Positions 11,345-22,588 of a stretch of DNA of 64,000 bases are shown one piece after another. The notes under the pieces were generated by a model. That model did no database searches, was not told where the DNA came from, and was given only the letters and a program-made list of their open reading frames with translations. Position numbers and translations under genes: made by a program. Numbering within the stretch: position 1 is the first letter of the stretch; each line of letters begins with the position of its first letter. Location: the NCBI RefSeq assembly GCF_051014685.1, contig NW_027478889.1, forward strand, positions 337,100-401,099, given 5' to 3'. The DNA is from Ptiloglossa arizonensis (Eukaryota > Arthropoda > Insecta > Hymenoptera > Colletidae).

Positions 11345-14039
11345 AGTTTGAAGCTAAGAAATGGTTGAGAAGACAACAAATTCTTCGCAATTCTGCTGCT
11401 CCAAACGCTTAACCAGCATGGCCTAGGGAAAAAATACACATACCGTTGTAATCGGGCGAGTTTCTACCTTCATATGCAACGGGAATTTTTGGGTTAGGTC
11501 AATCCGTTCGCGAGATATGGGAGTTTGAAGCCAAGAAATGGTTGAGAAGGCAAAAATTTTTCGCAATTCTGCTGCTCCAAACGCTTAACAAGAATGGCCT
11601 AGAGAAAAAATACACATACCGTTGTAATCGGGCGAGTTTCTACTTTCAGATGCAATTGGAATTTTTGGGTTAGGTCAATCCGTTCGCGAGATATGGGAGT
11701 TTGAAGCCAAGAAATGGTTGAGAAGGCAAAAAATTTTTCGCAATTCTGCTGCTCCAAACGCTTAACCAGAATGGCCTAGGGAAAAAATACACATACCGCT
11801 GTAATCGGGCGAGTTTCTACTTTCAGATGCAACAGGAATTTTTGGTTTAGGTCAATCCGTTCGCGAGATATGGGAGTTTGAAGCTAAGAAATGGTTGAGA
11901 AGACTACAACTTTTTCGCACTTCTGCTGCTCCAAACGCTTAACCAGAATGGCCTAGGGAGAAAATAAACATACCGTTGTAATCGGGCGAGTTTCGACTTT
12001 CAGAAGCAATAGGAATTTTTGGGTTAGGTCAATCCGTTCGCGAGATATGGGAGTTTGAAGCAAAGAAATGGTTGAGAAGGCAAAAAGTTTTTCGCAATTC
12101 TGCTGCTCCAAACGCTTAACCAGAATGGCCTAGGGAAAAAATACACATACCGTTGTAATCGGGCGAGTTTCTACTTTCAGATGCAATTGGAATTTTTGGG
12201 TTAGGTCAATCCGTTCGCGAGATATGGGAGTTTGAAGCTAAGAAATGGTTGAGAAGACAACAAATTTTTCGCAATTCTACTGCTCCAAACGCTTAACAAG
12301 AATGGCCTATGGAAAAAATACACATACCGTTGTAATCGGGCGAGTTTCCATTTTCAGACGGTACAGGAATTTTTGGGTTAGGTCAATCCGTTCGCGAGAT
12401 ATGGGAGTTTGAAGCCAAGAAATGGTTGAGGAGGCGAAAAATTTTTCGCAATTCTGCTGCTCCAAACGCTTAACAAGAATGGCCTAGGGAAAAAATACAC
12501 ATTCCGTTGTAATAGGGCGAGCTTCGACTTTCAGAAGCAATAGGAATTTTTGGGTTAGGTCAATCCGTTCGCGAGATATGGGAGTTTGAAGCCAAGAAAT
12601 GGTTGAGAAGGCAAAAAATTTTTCGCAATTCTGCTGCTCCAAACGCTTAACAAGAATGGCCTAGGGAAAAAATACACATACCGTTGTAATCGGGCGAGTT
12701 TCTACTTTCAGATGCAATTGGAATTTTTGGGTTAGGTCAATCCGTTCGCGAGATGTGGGAGTTTGAAGCTAAGAAATGTTTGAGAAGGCAAAAAATTTTT
12801 CGCAATTCTGCTGCTCCAAGCGCTTAACCAGAATGTCCTAGGGAAAAAATACACATACAGTTGTAATCGGGCGAGTTTCTACTTTCAGATGCAACAGGAA
12901 TTTTTGGGTTAGGTCAATCCGTTCGCGAGATATGGGAGTTTGACGCTAAGAAATGGTTGAGAAGACAACAAATTATTCGCAATTCTGCTGCTCCAAACGC
13001 TTAACCAGAATGGCCTAGGGAAAAAATACACATACCGCTGTAATCGGGCGAGTTTCTACTTTCAGATGCAACAGGAATTTTTGGTTTAGGTCAATCCGTT
13101 CGCGAGATATGGGAGTTTGAAGCTAAGAAATGGTTGAGAAGACAACAAATTTTTCGCAATTCTGCTGCTCCAAACGCTTAACCAGAATGGCCTAGGGAAA
13201 AAATACACATACCGTTGTAATCGGGCGAGTTTCTACCTTCATATGCAACGGGAATTTTTGGGTTAGGTCAATCCGTTCGCGAGATATGGGAGTTTGAAGC
13301 CAAGAAATGGTTGAGAAGGCAAAAATTTTTCGCAATTCTGCTGCTCCAAACGCTTAACAAGAATGGCCTAGAGAAAAAATACACATACCGTTGTAATCGG
13401 GCGAGTTTCTACTTTCAGATGCAATTGGAATTTTTGGGTTAGGTCAATCCGTTCGCGAGATATGGGAGTTTGAAGGCAAGAAATGGTTGAGAAGGCAAAA
13501 AATTTTTCGCAATTCTGCTGCTCCAAACGCTTAACCAGAATGGCCTAGGGAAAAAATACACATACCGCTGTAATCGGGCGAGTTCCTACTTTCAGATGCA
13601 ACAGGAATTTTTGGTTTAGGTCAATCCGTTCGCGAGATATGGGAGTTTGAAGCTAAGAAATGGTTGAGAAGACTACAACTTTTTCGCACTTCTGCTGCTC
13701 CAAACGCTTAACCAGAATGGCCTAGGGAGAAAATACACATACCGTTGTAATCGGGCGAGTTTCGACTTTCAGAAGCAATAGGAATTTTTGGGTTAGGTCA
13801 ATCCGTTCGCGAGATATGGGAGTTTGAAGCAAAGAAATGGTTGGGAAGGCAAAAAGTTTTTCGCAATTCTGCTGCTCCAAACACTTAACAAGAATGGCCT
13901 AGGGAAAAAATACACATACCGTTGTAATCGGGCGAGTTTCTACTTTCAGATGCAATTGGAATTTTTGGGTTAGGTCAATCCGTTCGCGAGATATGGGAGT
14001 TTGAAGCTAAGAAATGGTTGAGAAGACAACAAATTTTTC
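11345..14039 (+). repeat. 10-mer repeat (offset 1,769 bp)
   Basis: About 11,345-12,270 matches 13,114-14,039 at an offset of 1,769, ten monomers minus one base. Shared marks are catatgcaacggg (11,471 and 13,240), actacaactttttcgc (11,904 and 13,673), gggagaaaat (near 11,957 and 13,727) and caaaaagttttt (near 12,080 and 13,850). Between them, 12.28-13.05 kb resembles 4.2-4.9 kb of the 4.42-kb repeat, including the ggtacagg unit. The region is a patchwork of pieces from the left half. Confidence 0.7.
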
Positions 14040-14290
14040 GCAATTCTGCTGCTCCAAACGCTTAACCAGAATGGCCTAGGGAAAAAATACACATACCGTT
14101 GTAATCGGGCGAGTTTCGACTTTCAGAAGCAATAGGAATTTTTGGGTTTGGTCAATCCGTTCGCGAGATATGGGAGTTTGAAGCCAAGAAATGGTTGAGA
14201 AGGCAAAAATTTTTCGCAATTCTGCTGCTCCAAACGCTTAACAAGAATGGCCTAGGGAAAAAATACACATACCGTTGTAATCGGGCGAGT

Positions 14291-15417
14291 TTCCATTTTC
14301 AGACGGTACAGGAATTTTTGGGTTAGGTCAATCCGTTCGCGAGATATGGGAGTTTGAAGCCAAGAAATGGTTGAGAAGGCGAAAAATTTTTCGCAATTCT
14401 GCTGCTCCAAACGCTTAACAAGAATGGCCTAGGGAAAAAATACACATACCGTTGTAATAGGGCGAGCTTCGACTTTCAGAAGCAATAGGAATTTTTGGGT
14501 TAGGTCAATCCGTTCGCGAGATATGGGAGTTTGAAGCCAAGAAATGGTTGAGAAGGCAAAAAATTTTTCGCAATTCTGCTGCTCCAAACGCTTAACAAGA
14601 ATGGCCTAGGGAAAAAATACACATACCGTTGTAATCGGGCGAGTTTCTACTTTCAGATGCAATTGGAATTTTTGGGTTAGGTCAATCCGTTCGCGAGATA
14701 TGGGAGTTTGAAGCTAAGAAATGTTTGAGAAGGCAAAAAATTTTTCGCAATTCTGCTGCTCCAAGCGCTTAACCAGAATGTCCTAGGGAAAAAATACACA
14801 TACCGTTGTAATCGGGCGAGTTTCTACTTTCAGGTGCAACAGGAATTTTTGGGTTATGTCAATCCGTTCGCGAGATATGGGAGTTTGACGCTAAGAAATG
14901 GTTGAGAAGACAACAAATTATTCGCAATTCTGCTGCTCCAAACGCTTAACAAGAATGGCCTAGGGAAAAAATACACATACCGTTGTAATCGGGCGAGTTT
15001 CCATTTTCAGACGGTACAGGAATTTTTGGGTTAGGTCTATCCGTTCGCGAGATATGGGAGTTTGAAGCCAAGAAATGGTTGAGAAGGCGAAAAATTTTTC
15101 GCAATTCTGCTGCTCCAAACGCTTAACAAGAATGGCCTAGGGAAAAAATACACATACCGTTGTAATAGGGCGAGCTTCGACTTTCAGAAGCAATAGGAAT
15201 TTTTGGGTTAGGTCAATCCGTTCGCGAGATATGGGAGTTTGAAGCCAAGAAATGGTTGAGAAGGCAAAAAATTTTTCGCAATTCTGCTGCTCCAAACGCT
15301 TAACAAGAATGGCCTAGGGAAAAAATACACATACCGTTGTAATCGGGCGAGTTTCTACTTTCAGATGCAATTGGAATTTTTGGGTTAGGTCAATCCGTTC
15401 GCGAGATATGGGAGTTT
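14291..15417 (+). repeat. 4-mer repeat (offset 708 bp)
   Basis: The ccattttcagacggtacagg unit at 14,291 and the units after it recur 708 bp later at about 15,000: a gcttcg unit, then gatgcaattgg. The second copy is cut short near 15,375-15,417, where the next monomer switches to the gaatccaag type. The single substitution ggtctatcc near 15,037 marks the second copy. Confidence 0.75.
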
Positions 15418-17960
15418 GAATCCAAGAAATGGTTGAGAAGGCAAGAAATTTTTCGCAATTCTGCTGCTCCAAACGCTTAACCAGAATGGCCTGGGGAAAA
15501 AATACACATACCGCTGGAATCGGGCGAGGTTCTATTTTCAGACGCAACAGGAATTTTTGTGTTAGGTCAATCCGTTCGCGAGATATGGGAGTTTGAAGCC
15601 AAGAAATGGTTGAGAAGGCAAAAAATTTTTCGCAATTCTTGTGCTCCAAACGCTTAACAGAATGGCCTAGGGAAAAAAATACCCATACCGTTGTAATCGG
15701 GCGAGTTTCTACTATCAGATGCAATAGGAATTTTTGGGTTAGGTCAATCCGTTCGCGAGATATGGGAGTTTGAAGCTAAGAAATGGTTGAGAAGGCCAAA
15801 AATTTTTCGCAATTCTGCTGCTCCAAACGCTTAACCAGAATGGCCTAGGGAAAAAATACACATACCGCTGTAATCGGGCGAGTTTCTATTTTCAGACGCA
15901 ACAGGAATTTTTGGGTTAGGTCAATCCGTTCGCGAGATATGGGAGTTTGAAGCCAAGAAATGGTTGAGAAGGCAAAAAATTTTTCGCAATTCTGCTGGTC
16001 CAAACGCTTAACAGAATGGCCTAGGGGAAAAAATACCCATACCGTTGTAATCGGGCGAGTTTCTACTATCAGATGCAATAGGAATTTTTGGGTTAGGTCA
16101 ATCCGTTCGCGAGATATGGGAGTTTGAAGCTAAGAAATGGTTGAGAAGGCAAAAAATTTTTCGCAATTCTGCTGCTCCAAACGCTTAACCAGAATGGCCT
16201 AGGGAAAAAATACACATACCGCTGTAATCGGGCGAGTTTCTATTTTCAGACGCATTAGGAATTTTTGTGTTTGGTCAATCCGTTCGCGAGATAGGGGAGT
16301 TTGAAGCTAAGAAATGGTTGAGAAGACAAAAAATTTTTCGCACTTCTGCTGCTCCAAACGCTTAACCAGAATGGCCTAGGGAAAAAATACACATACCGCA
16401 GTAATCGGGCGAGTTTCTATTTTCAGATGCAACAGGAATATTTGGGTTAGGTCAATCCGTTCGCGAGATATGGGAGTTTGAAGCTAAGAAATGGTTGAGA
16501 AGACAACAAATTTTTCGCAGTTCTGCTGCTCCAAACGCTTAACCAGAATGGCCTAGGGAAAAAATACACATACCGTAGTAATCGGGCGAGTTTCTACTTT
16601 CAGATGCAACAGGAATTTTTGGGTTAGGTCAATCCGTCCGCGAGATATGGGAGTTTAAAGCTAAGAAATGGTTCAGAAGACAACAAATTTTTTGCAATTC
16701 TGCTGCTCCAAACGCTTAACCAGAATGGCCTAGGGAAAAAATACACATACCGTTGTAATCGGGCGAGTAGTCTACTTTCAGATGCAACAGGAATTTTTGG
16801 GTTAGATCAATCCGTTCGCGAGATATGGGAGTTTGAATCCAAGAAGTGGTTGAGAAGGCAAGAAATTTTTCGCAATTCTGCTGCTCCAAACGCTTAACCA
16901 GAATGGCCTAGGGAAAAAATACACATACCGCTGTAATCGGGCGAGTAGTCTACTTTCAGATGCAATAGGAATTTTTGGGTTAGGTCAATCCGTTCGCGAG
17001 ATATGGGAGTTTGAAGCTAAGAAATGGTTGGGAAGACAACAAATTTTTCGCAATTCTGCTGCTCCAAACGCTTAACCAGAATGGGCTAGGGAAAAAATAC
17101 ACATACCGCTGTAATCGGGCGAGTAGTCTACTTTCAGATGCAATAGGAATTTTTGGGTTAGGTCAATCCGTTCGCGAGATATGGGAGTTTGAATCCAAGA
17201 AATGGTTGAGAAGGCTAGAAATTTTTCGCAATTCTGTTGCTCCAAACGCTTAACCAGACTGGCCTGGGGAAAAAATACACATACCGCTGTAATCGGGCGA
17301 GTTTCTATTTTCAGACGCAACAGGAATTTTTGGGTTAGGTCAATCCGTTCGCGAGATATGGGAGTTTGAAGCCAAGAAATGGTTGAGAAGGCAAAAAATT
17401 TTTCGCAATTCTGGTGCTCCAAACGCTTAACAGAGTGGCCTAGGGAAAAAAATACCCATACCGTTGTAATCGGGCGAGTTTCTACTATCAGATGCAATAC
17501 GAATTTTTGGGTTAGGTCAATCCGTTCGCGAGATATGGAAGTTTGAAGCTAAGAAATGGTTGAGAAGGCAAAAAATTTTTCGCAATTCTGCTGCTCCAAA
17601 CGCTTAACCAGAATGGCCTAGGGAAAAAATACACATACCGCTGTAATCGGGCGAGTTTCTATTTTCAGACGCAACAGGAATTTTTGGGTTAGGTCAATCC
17701 GTTCGCGAGATATGGGAGTTTGAAGCTAAGAAATGGTTGAGAAGACAACAAATTTTTCGCAATTCTGCTGCTCCAAACGCTTAACCAGAATGGGCTAGGG
17801 AAAAAATACACATACCGCTGTAATCGGGCGAGTAGTCTACTTTCAGATGCAATAGGAATTTTTGGGTTAGGTCACTCCGTTCGCGAGATATGGGAGTTTG
17901 AATCCAAGAAATGGTTGAGAAGGCAAGAAATTTTTCGCAATTCTGCTGCTCCAAACGCTT
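15375..17960 (+). repeat. Block of foreign-type monomers, copy of 36.4-39.0 kb
   Basis: Monomers here carry gaatccaag, ggcaagaaa, ccgctg, gcgagtagtctac, cagacgcaacagg, and cttaacag paired with an extra A. These marks are absent or nearly so on both sides but common from 27 kb on. The block matches about 36,434-39,019 at a constant offset of 21,059, with scattered single differences such as gtcactcc near 17,872 against gtcaatcc. Its first half also matches 34.8-36.4 kb. On both sides the array is type A, and the right flank at 17.97-18.5 kb resembles 12.13-12.7 kb. Confidence 0.85.
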
Positions 17961-20467
17961 AACTAGAATGGCCTAGGGAAAAAATACACATACCGTTGTA
18001 ATCGGGCGAGTTTCTACTTTCAGATGCAATTGGAATTTTTGGGTTAGGTCAATCCGTTCGCGAGATATGGGAGTTTGAAGCTAAGAAATGGTTGAGAAGA
18101 CAACAAATTTTTCGCAATTCTACTGCTCCAAACGCTTAACAAGAATGGCCTATGGAAAAAATACACATACCGTTGTAATCGGGCGAGTTTCCATTTTCAG
18201 ACGCTACAGGAATTTTTGGGTTAGGTCAATCCGTTCGCGAGATATGGGAGTTTGAAGCCAAGAAATGGTTGAGAAGGCGAAAAATTTTTCGCAATTCTGC
18301 TGCTCCAAACGCTTAACAAGAATGGCCTAGGGAAAAAATACACATACCGTTGTAATAGGGCGAGCTTCGACTTTCAGAAGCAATAGGAATTTTTGGGTTA
18401 GGTCAATCCGTTCGCGAGATATGGGAGTTTGAAGCCAAGAAATGGTTGAGAAGGCAAAAAATTTTTCGCAATTCTGCTGCTCCAAACGCTTAACCAGAAT
18501 GGCCTAGGGAAAAAATACACATACCGTTGTAATCGGGCGAGTTTCTACTTTCAGATGCAATTGGAATTTTTGGGTTAGGTCAATCCGTTCGCGAGATATG
18601 GGAGTTTGAAGCTAAGAAATGGTTGAGAAGACAACAAATTTTTCGCAATTCTGCTGCTCCAAACGCTTAACCAGAATGGCCTAGGGAAAAAATACACATA
18701 CCGTTGTAATCGGGCGAGTTTCGACTTTCAGAAGCAATAGGAATTTTTGGGTTAGGTCAATCCTTTCGCGAGATATGGCAGTTTGAAGCCAAGTGATGGT
18801 TGAGAAGGCAAAAATTTTTCGCAATTCTGCTGCTCCAAACGCTTAACAAGAATGGCCTAGGGAAAAAATACACATACCGTTGTAATCGGGCGAGTTTCTA
18901 CTTTCAGATGCAATTGGAATTTTTGGGTTAGGTCAATCCGTTCGCGAGATATGGGAGTTTGAAGCCAAGAAATGGTTGAGAAGGCAAAAATTTTTCGCAA
19001 TTCTGCTGCTCCAAACGCTTAACAAGAATGGCCTAGGGAAAAAATACACATACCGTTGTAATCGGGCGAGTTTCTACTTTCAGATGCAATTGGAATTTTT
19101 GGGTTAGGTCAATCCGTTCGCGAGATATGGGAGTTTGAAGCCAAGAAATGGTTGAGAAGGCAAAAAATTTTTCGCAATTCTGCTTCTCCAAACGCTTTAC
19201 CAGAATGGCCTAGGGAAAAAATACACATACCGTTGTAATCGGGCGAGTTTCTACTTTCAGATGCAATAGGAATTTTTGGGTTAGGTCAATCCGTTCGCGA
19301 GATATGGGAGTTTGAAGCCAAGAAATGGTTGAGAAGGCCAAAAATTTTTCGCAATTCTGCTGCTCCAAACGCTTAACCAGAATGGCCTAGGGAAAAAATA
19401 CACATACCGCTGTAATCGGGCGAGTTTCTACTTTCAGATGCAACAGGAATTTTTGGTTTAGGTCAATCCGTTCGGGAGATATGGGAGTTTGAAGCTAAGA
19501 AATGGTTGAGAAGACAACAACTACTTCGCACTTCTGCTGCTCCAAACGCTTAACCAGAATGGCCTAGGGAGAAAATACACATACCGTTGTAATCGGGCGA
19601 GTTTCGACTTTCAGAAGCAATAGGAATTTTTGGGTTAGGTCAATCCGTTCGCGAGACATGGGAGTTTGAAGCCAAGAAATGGTTGAGAAGGCAAACAATT
19701 TTTCGCAATTCTGCTGCTCCAAACGCTACCAGAATGCCCTAGGGAAAAAATACACATACCGTTGTAATCGGGCGAGTTTCGACTTTCAGAAGCAATAGGA
19801 ATTTTTGGGTTAGGTCAATCCGTTCGCGAGATATGGGAGTTTGAAGCAAAGAAATGGTTGAGAAGGCAAAAAATTTTTCGCAATTCTGCTGCTCCAAACG
19901 CTTAACAAGAATGGCCTAGGGAAAAAATACACATACCGTTGTAATCGGGCGAGTTTCTACTTTCAGATGCAATTGGAATTTTTGGGTTAGGTCAATCCGT
20001 TCGCGAGATATGGGAGTTTGAAGCTAAGAAATGGTTGAGAAGACAACAAATTTTTCGCAATTCTGCTGCTCCAAACGCTTAACCAGAATGGCCTAGGGAA
20101 AAAATACACATACCGCTGTAATCGGGCGAGTTTCTACTTTCAGATGCAACAGGAATTTTTGGTTTAGGTCAATCCGTTCGGGAGATATGGGAGTTTGAAG
20201 CTAAGAAATGGTTGAGAAGACAACAACTACTTCGCACTTCTGCTGCTCCAAACGCTTAACCAGAATGGCCTAGGGAGAAAATACACATACCGTTGTAATC
20301 GGGCGAGTTTCGACTTTCAGAAGCAATAGGAATTTTTGGGTTAGGTCAATCCGTTCGCGAGACATGGGAGTTTGAAGCCAAGAAATGGTTGAGAAGGCAA
20401 AAAATTTTTCGCAATTCTGCTGCTCCAAACGCTACCAGAATGCCCTAGGGAAAAAATACACATACCG
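17961..20467 (+). repeat. Type-A-like monomers resuming after the foreign block
   Basis: The array returns to gatgcaattgg and gaagcaatagg monomers. The opening units share ctactgctcc and cctatgg with 12,277-12,310. Inside, a 4-mer repeats at an offset of 706: cgttcgggag plus ctacttcgc near 19,521 and 20,227. The 2-bp shortfall from 708 matches a cgctaccag variant that lost two bases. Satellite only. Confidence 0.7.
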
Positions 20468-22588
20468 CTGTATTCGGGCGAGTTTCTACTTTCAGATGCA
20501 ACAGGAATTTTTGGTTTAGGTCAACCCGTTCGCGAGATATGGGACTTTGAAGCTAAGAAATGGTTGAGAAGACAACAACTTTTTCGCACTCCTGCTGCTC
20601 CAAACGCTTAACCAGAATGGCCTAGGGAAAAAATACACATACCGTTGTAATCGGGCGAGTTTCGACTTTCAGAAGCAATAGGAATTTTTGGGTTAGGTCA
20701 ATCCGTTCGCGAGATATGGGAGTTTGAAGCAAAGAAATGGTTGAGAAGGCAAAAAATTTTTCGCAATTCTGCTGCTCCAAACGCTTAACAAGAATGGCCT
20801 AGGGAAAAAATACACATACCGTTGTAATCGGGCGAGTTTCTACTTTCAGATGCAATTGGAATTTTTGGGTTAGGTCAATCCGTTCGCGAGATATGGGAGT
20901 TTGAAGCTAAGAAATGGTTGAGAAGACAACAAATTTTTCGCAATTCTGCTGCTCCAAACGCTTAACCAGAATGGCCTAGGGAAAAAATACACATACCGTT
21001 GTAATCGGGCGAGTTTCCATTTTCAGACGCTACAGGAATTTTTGGGTTAGGTCAATCCGTTCGCGAGATATGGGACTTTGAAGCTAAGAAATGGTTGAGA
21101 AGACAACAACTTTTTCGCACTTCTGCTGCTCCAAACGCTTAACCAGAATGGCCTAGGGAAAAAATACACATACCGTTGTAATCGGGCGAGTTTCGACTTT
21201 CAGAAGCAATAGGAATTTTTGGGTTTGGTCAATCCGTTCGCGAGATATGGGAGTTTGAAGCCAAGAAATGGTTGAGAAGGCAAAAATTTTTCGCAATTCT
21301 GCTGCTCCAAACGCTTAATCAGAATGGCCTAGGGAAAAAATGCACATACCTTTGTAATCGGGCGAATTTCGACTTTCAGAAGCAATAGGAATTTTTGGGT
21401 TAGGTCAATCCGTTCGCGAGATATGGCAGTTTGAAGCCAAGAAATGGTTGAGAAGGCAAAAATTTTTCGCAATTCTGCTGCTCCAAACGCTTAACAAGAA
21501 TGGCCTAGGGAAAAAATACACATACCGTTGTAATCGGGCGAGTTTCTACCTTCACATGCAACGGGAATTTTTGGGTTAGGTCAATCCGTTCGCGAGATAT
21601 GGGAGTTTGAAGCCAAGAAATGGTTGAGAAGGCAAAAATTTTTCGCAATTCTGCTGCTCCAAACGCTTAACAAGAATGGCCTAGGGAAAAAATACACATA
21701 CCGTTGTAATCGGGCGAGTTTCTACTTTCAGATGCAATTGGAATTTTTGGGTTAGGTCAATCCGTTCGCGAGATATGGGAGTTTGAAGCCAAGAAATGGT
21801 TGAGAAGGCGAAAAATTTTTCGCAATTCTGCTGCTCCAAACGCTTAACAAGAATGGCCTACGGAAAAAATACACATACCGTTGTAATCGGGCGAGTTTCT
21901 ACTTTCAGATTTAATAGGAATCTTTGGGTTAGGTCAATCCGTTCGCGAGATATGGGAGTTTGAAGCCAAGAAATGGTTGAGAAGGCCAAAAATTTTTCGC
22001 AATTCTGCTGCTCCAAACGCTTAACCAGAATGGCCTAGGGAAAAAATACACATACCGTTGTAATCGGGCGAGTTTCTACTTTCAGATGCAATTGGAATTT
22101 TTGGGTTAGGTCAATCCGTTCGCGAGATATGGGAGTTTGAAGCCAAGAAATGGATGAGAAGGCAAAAAATTTTTCGCAATTCTGCTGCTCCAAACGCTTT
22201 ACCAGAATGGCCTAGGGAAAAAATACACATACCGCTGTAATCGGGCGAGTTTCGACTTTCAGAATCAATAGGAATTTTTGGGTTAGGTCAATCCGTTCGC
22301 GAGATATGGGAGTTTGAAGCCAAGGAATGGTTGAGAAGGCAAAAAATTTTTCGCAATTCTGCTGCTCCAAACGCTTAACCAGAATGGCCTAGGGAAAAAA
22401 TACACATACCGTTGTAATCGGGCGAGTTTCTACTTTCAGATGCAACAGGAATTTTGGGATTAGGTCAATCCGTTCGCGAGATATGGCAGTTTGAAGCTAA
22501 GAAATGGTTGAGAAGACAACAAATTTTTCGCACTTCTGCTGCTCCAAACGCTTAACCAGAATGGCCTAGGGTAAAAATACACATACCG
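20468..22588 (+). repeat. 12-mer repeat, copy 1 (2,121 bp)
   Basis: The copy starts at the unusual gctgtattcggg. It carries ggtcaacccg, cctttgtaatcgggcgaattt near 21,349, atttaataggaatcttt near 21,910 and gaattttgggattagg near 22,452, in an order repeated in the next segment. Copy 2 starts directly after it with the same gctgtattcggg, so the two are adjacent tandem copies. Confidence 0.8.

Noticed and set aside
11955..11970. AATAAA in gagaaaataaacat as a polyadenylation signal
   Set aside because: It is a single-base variant of the usual aatacacat in one monomer, with no gene upstream.
17011..17253. Plus-strand frames at 17,011-17,253, 25,274-25,468, 38,070-38,312 and 45,078-45,293
   Set aside because: Same cause: a stop-free frame through one or two monomers. 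The 17,011 and 38,070 frames are copies only because the 21-kb-spaced block is duplicated, and they overlap minus-strand frames of the same kind.
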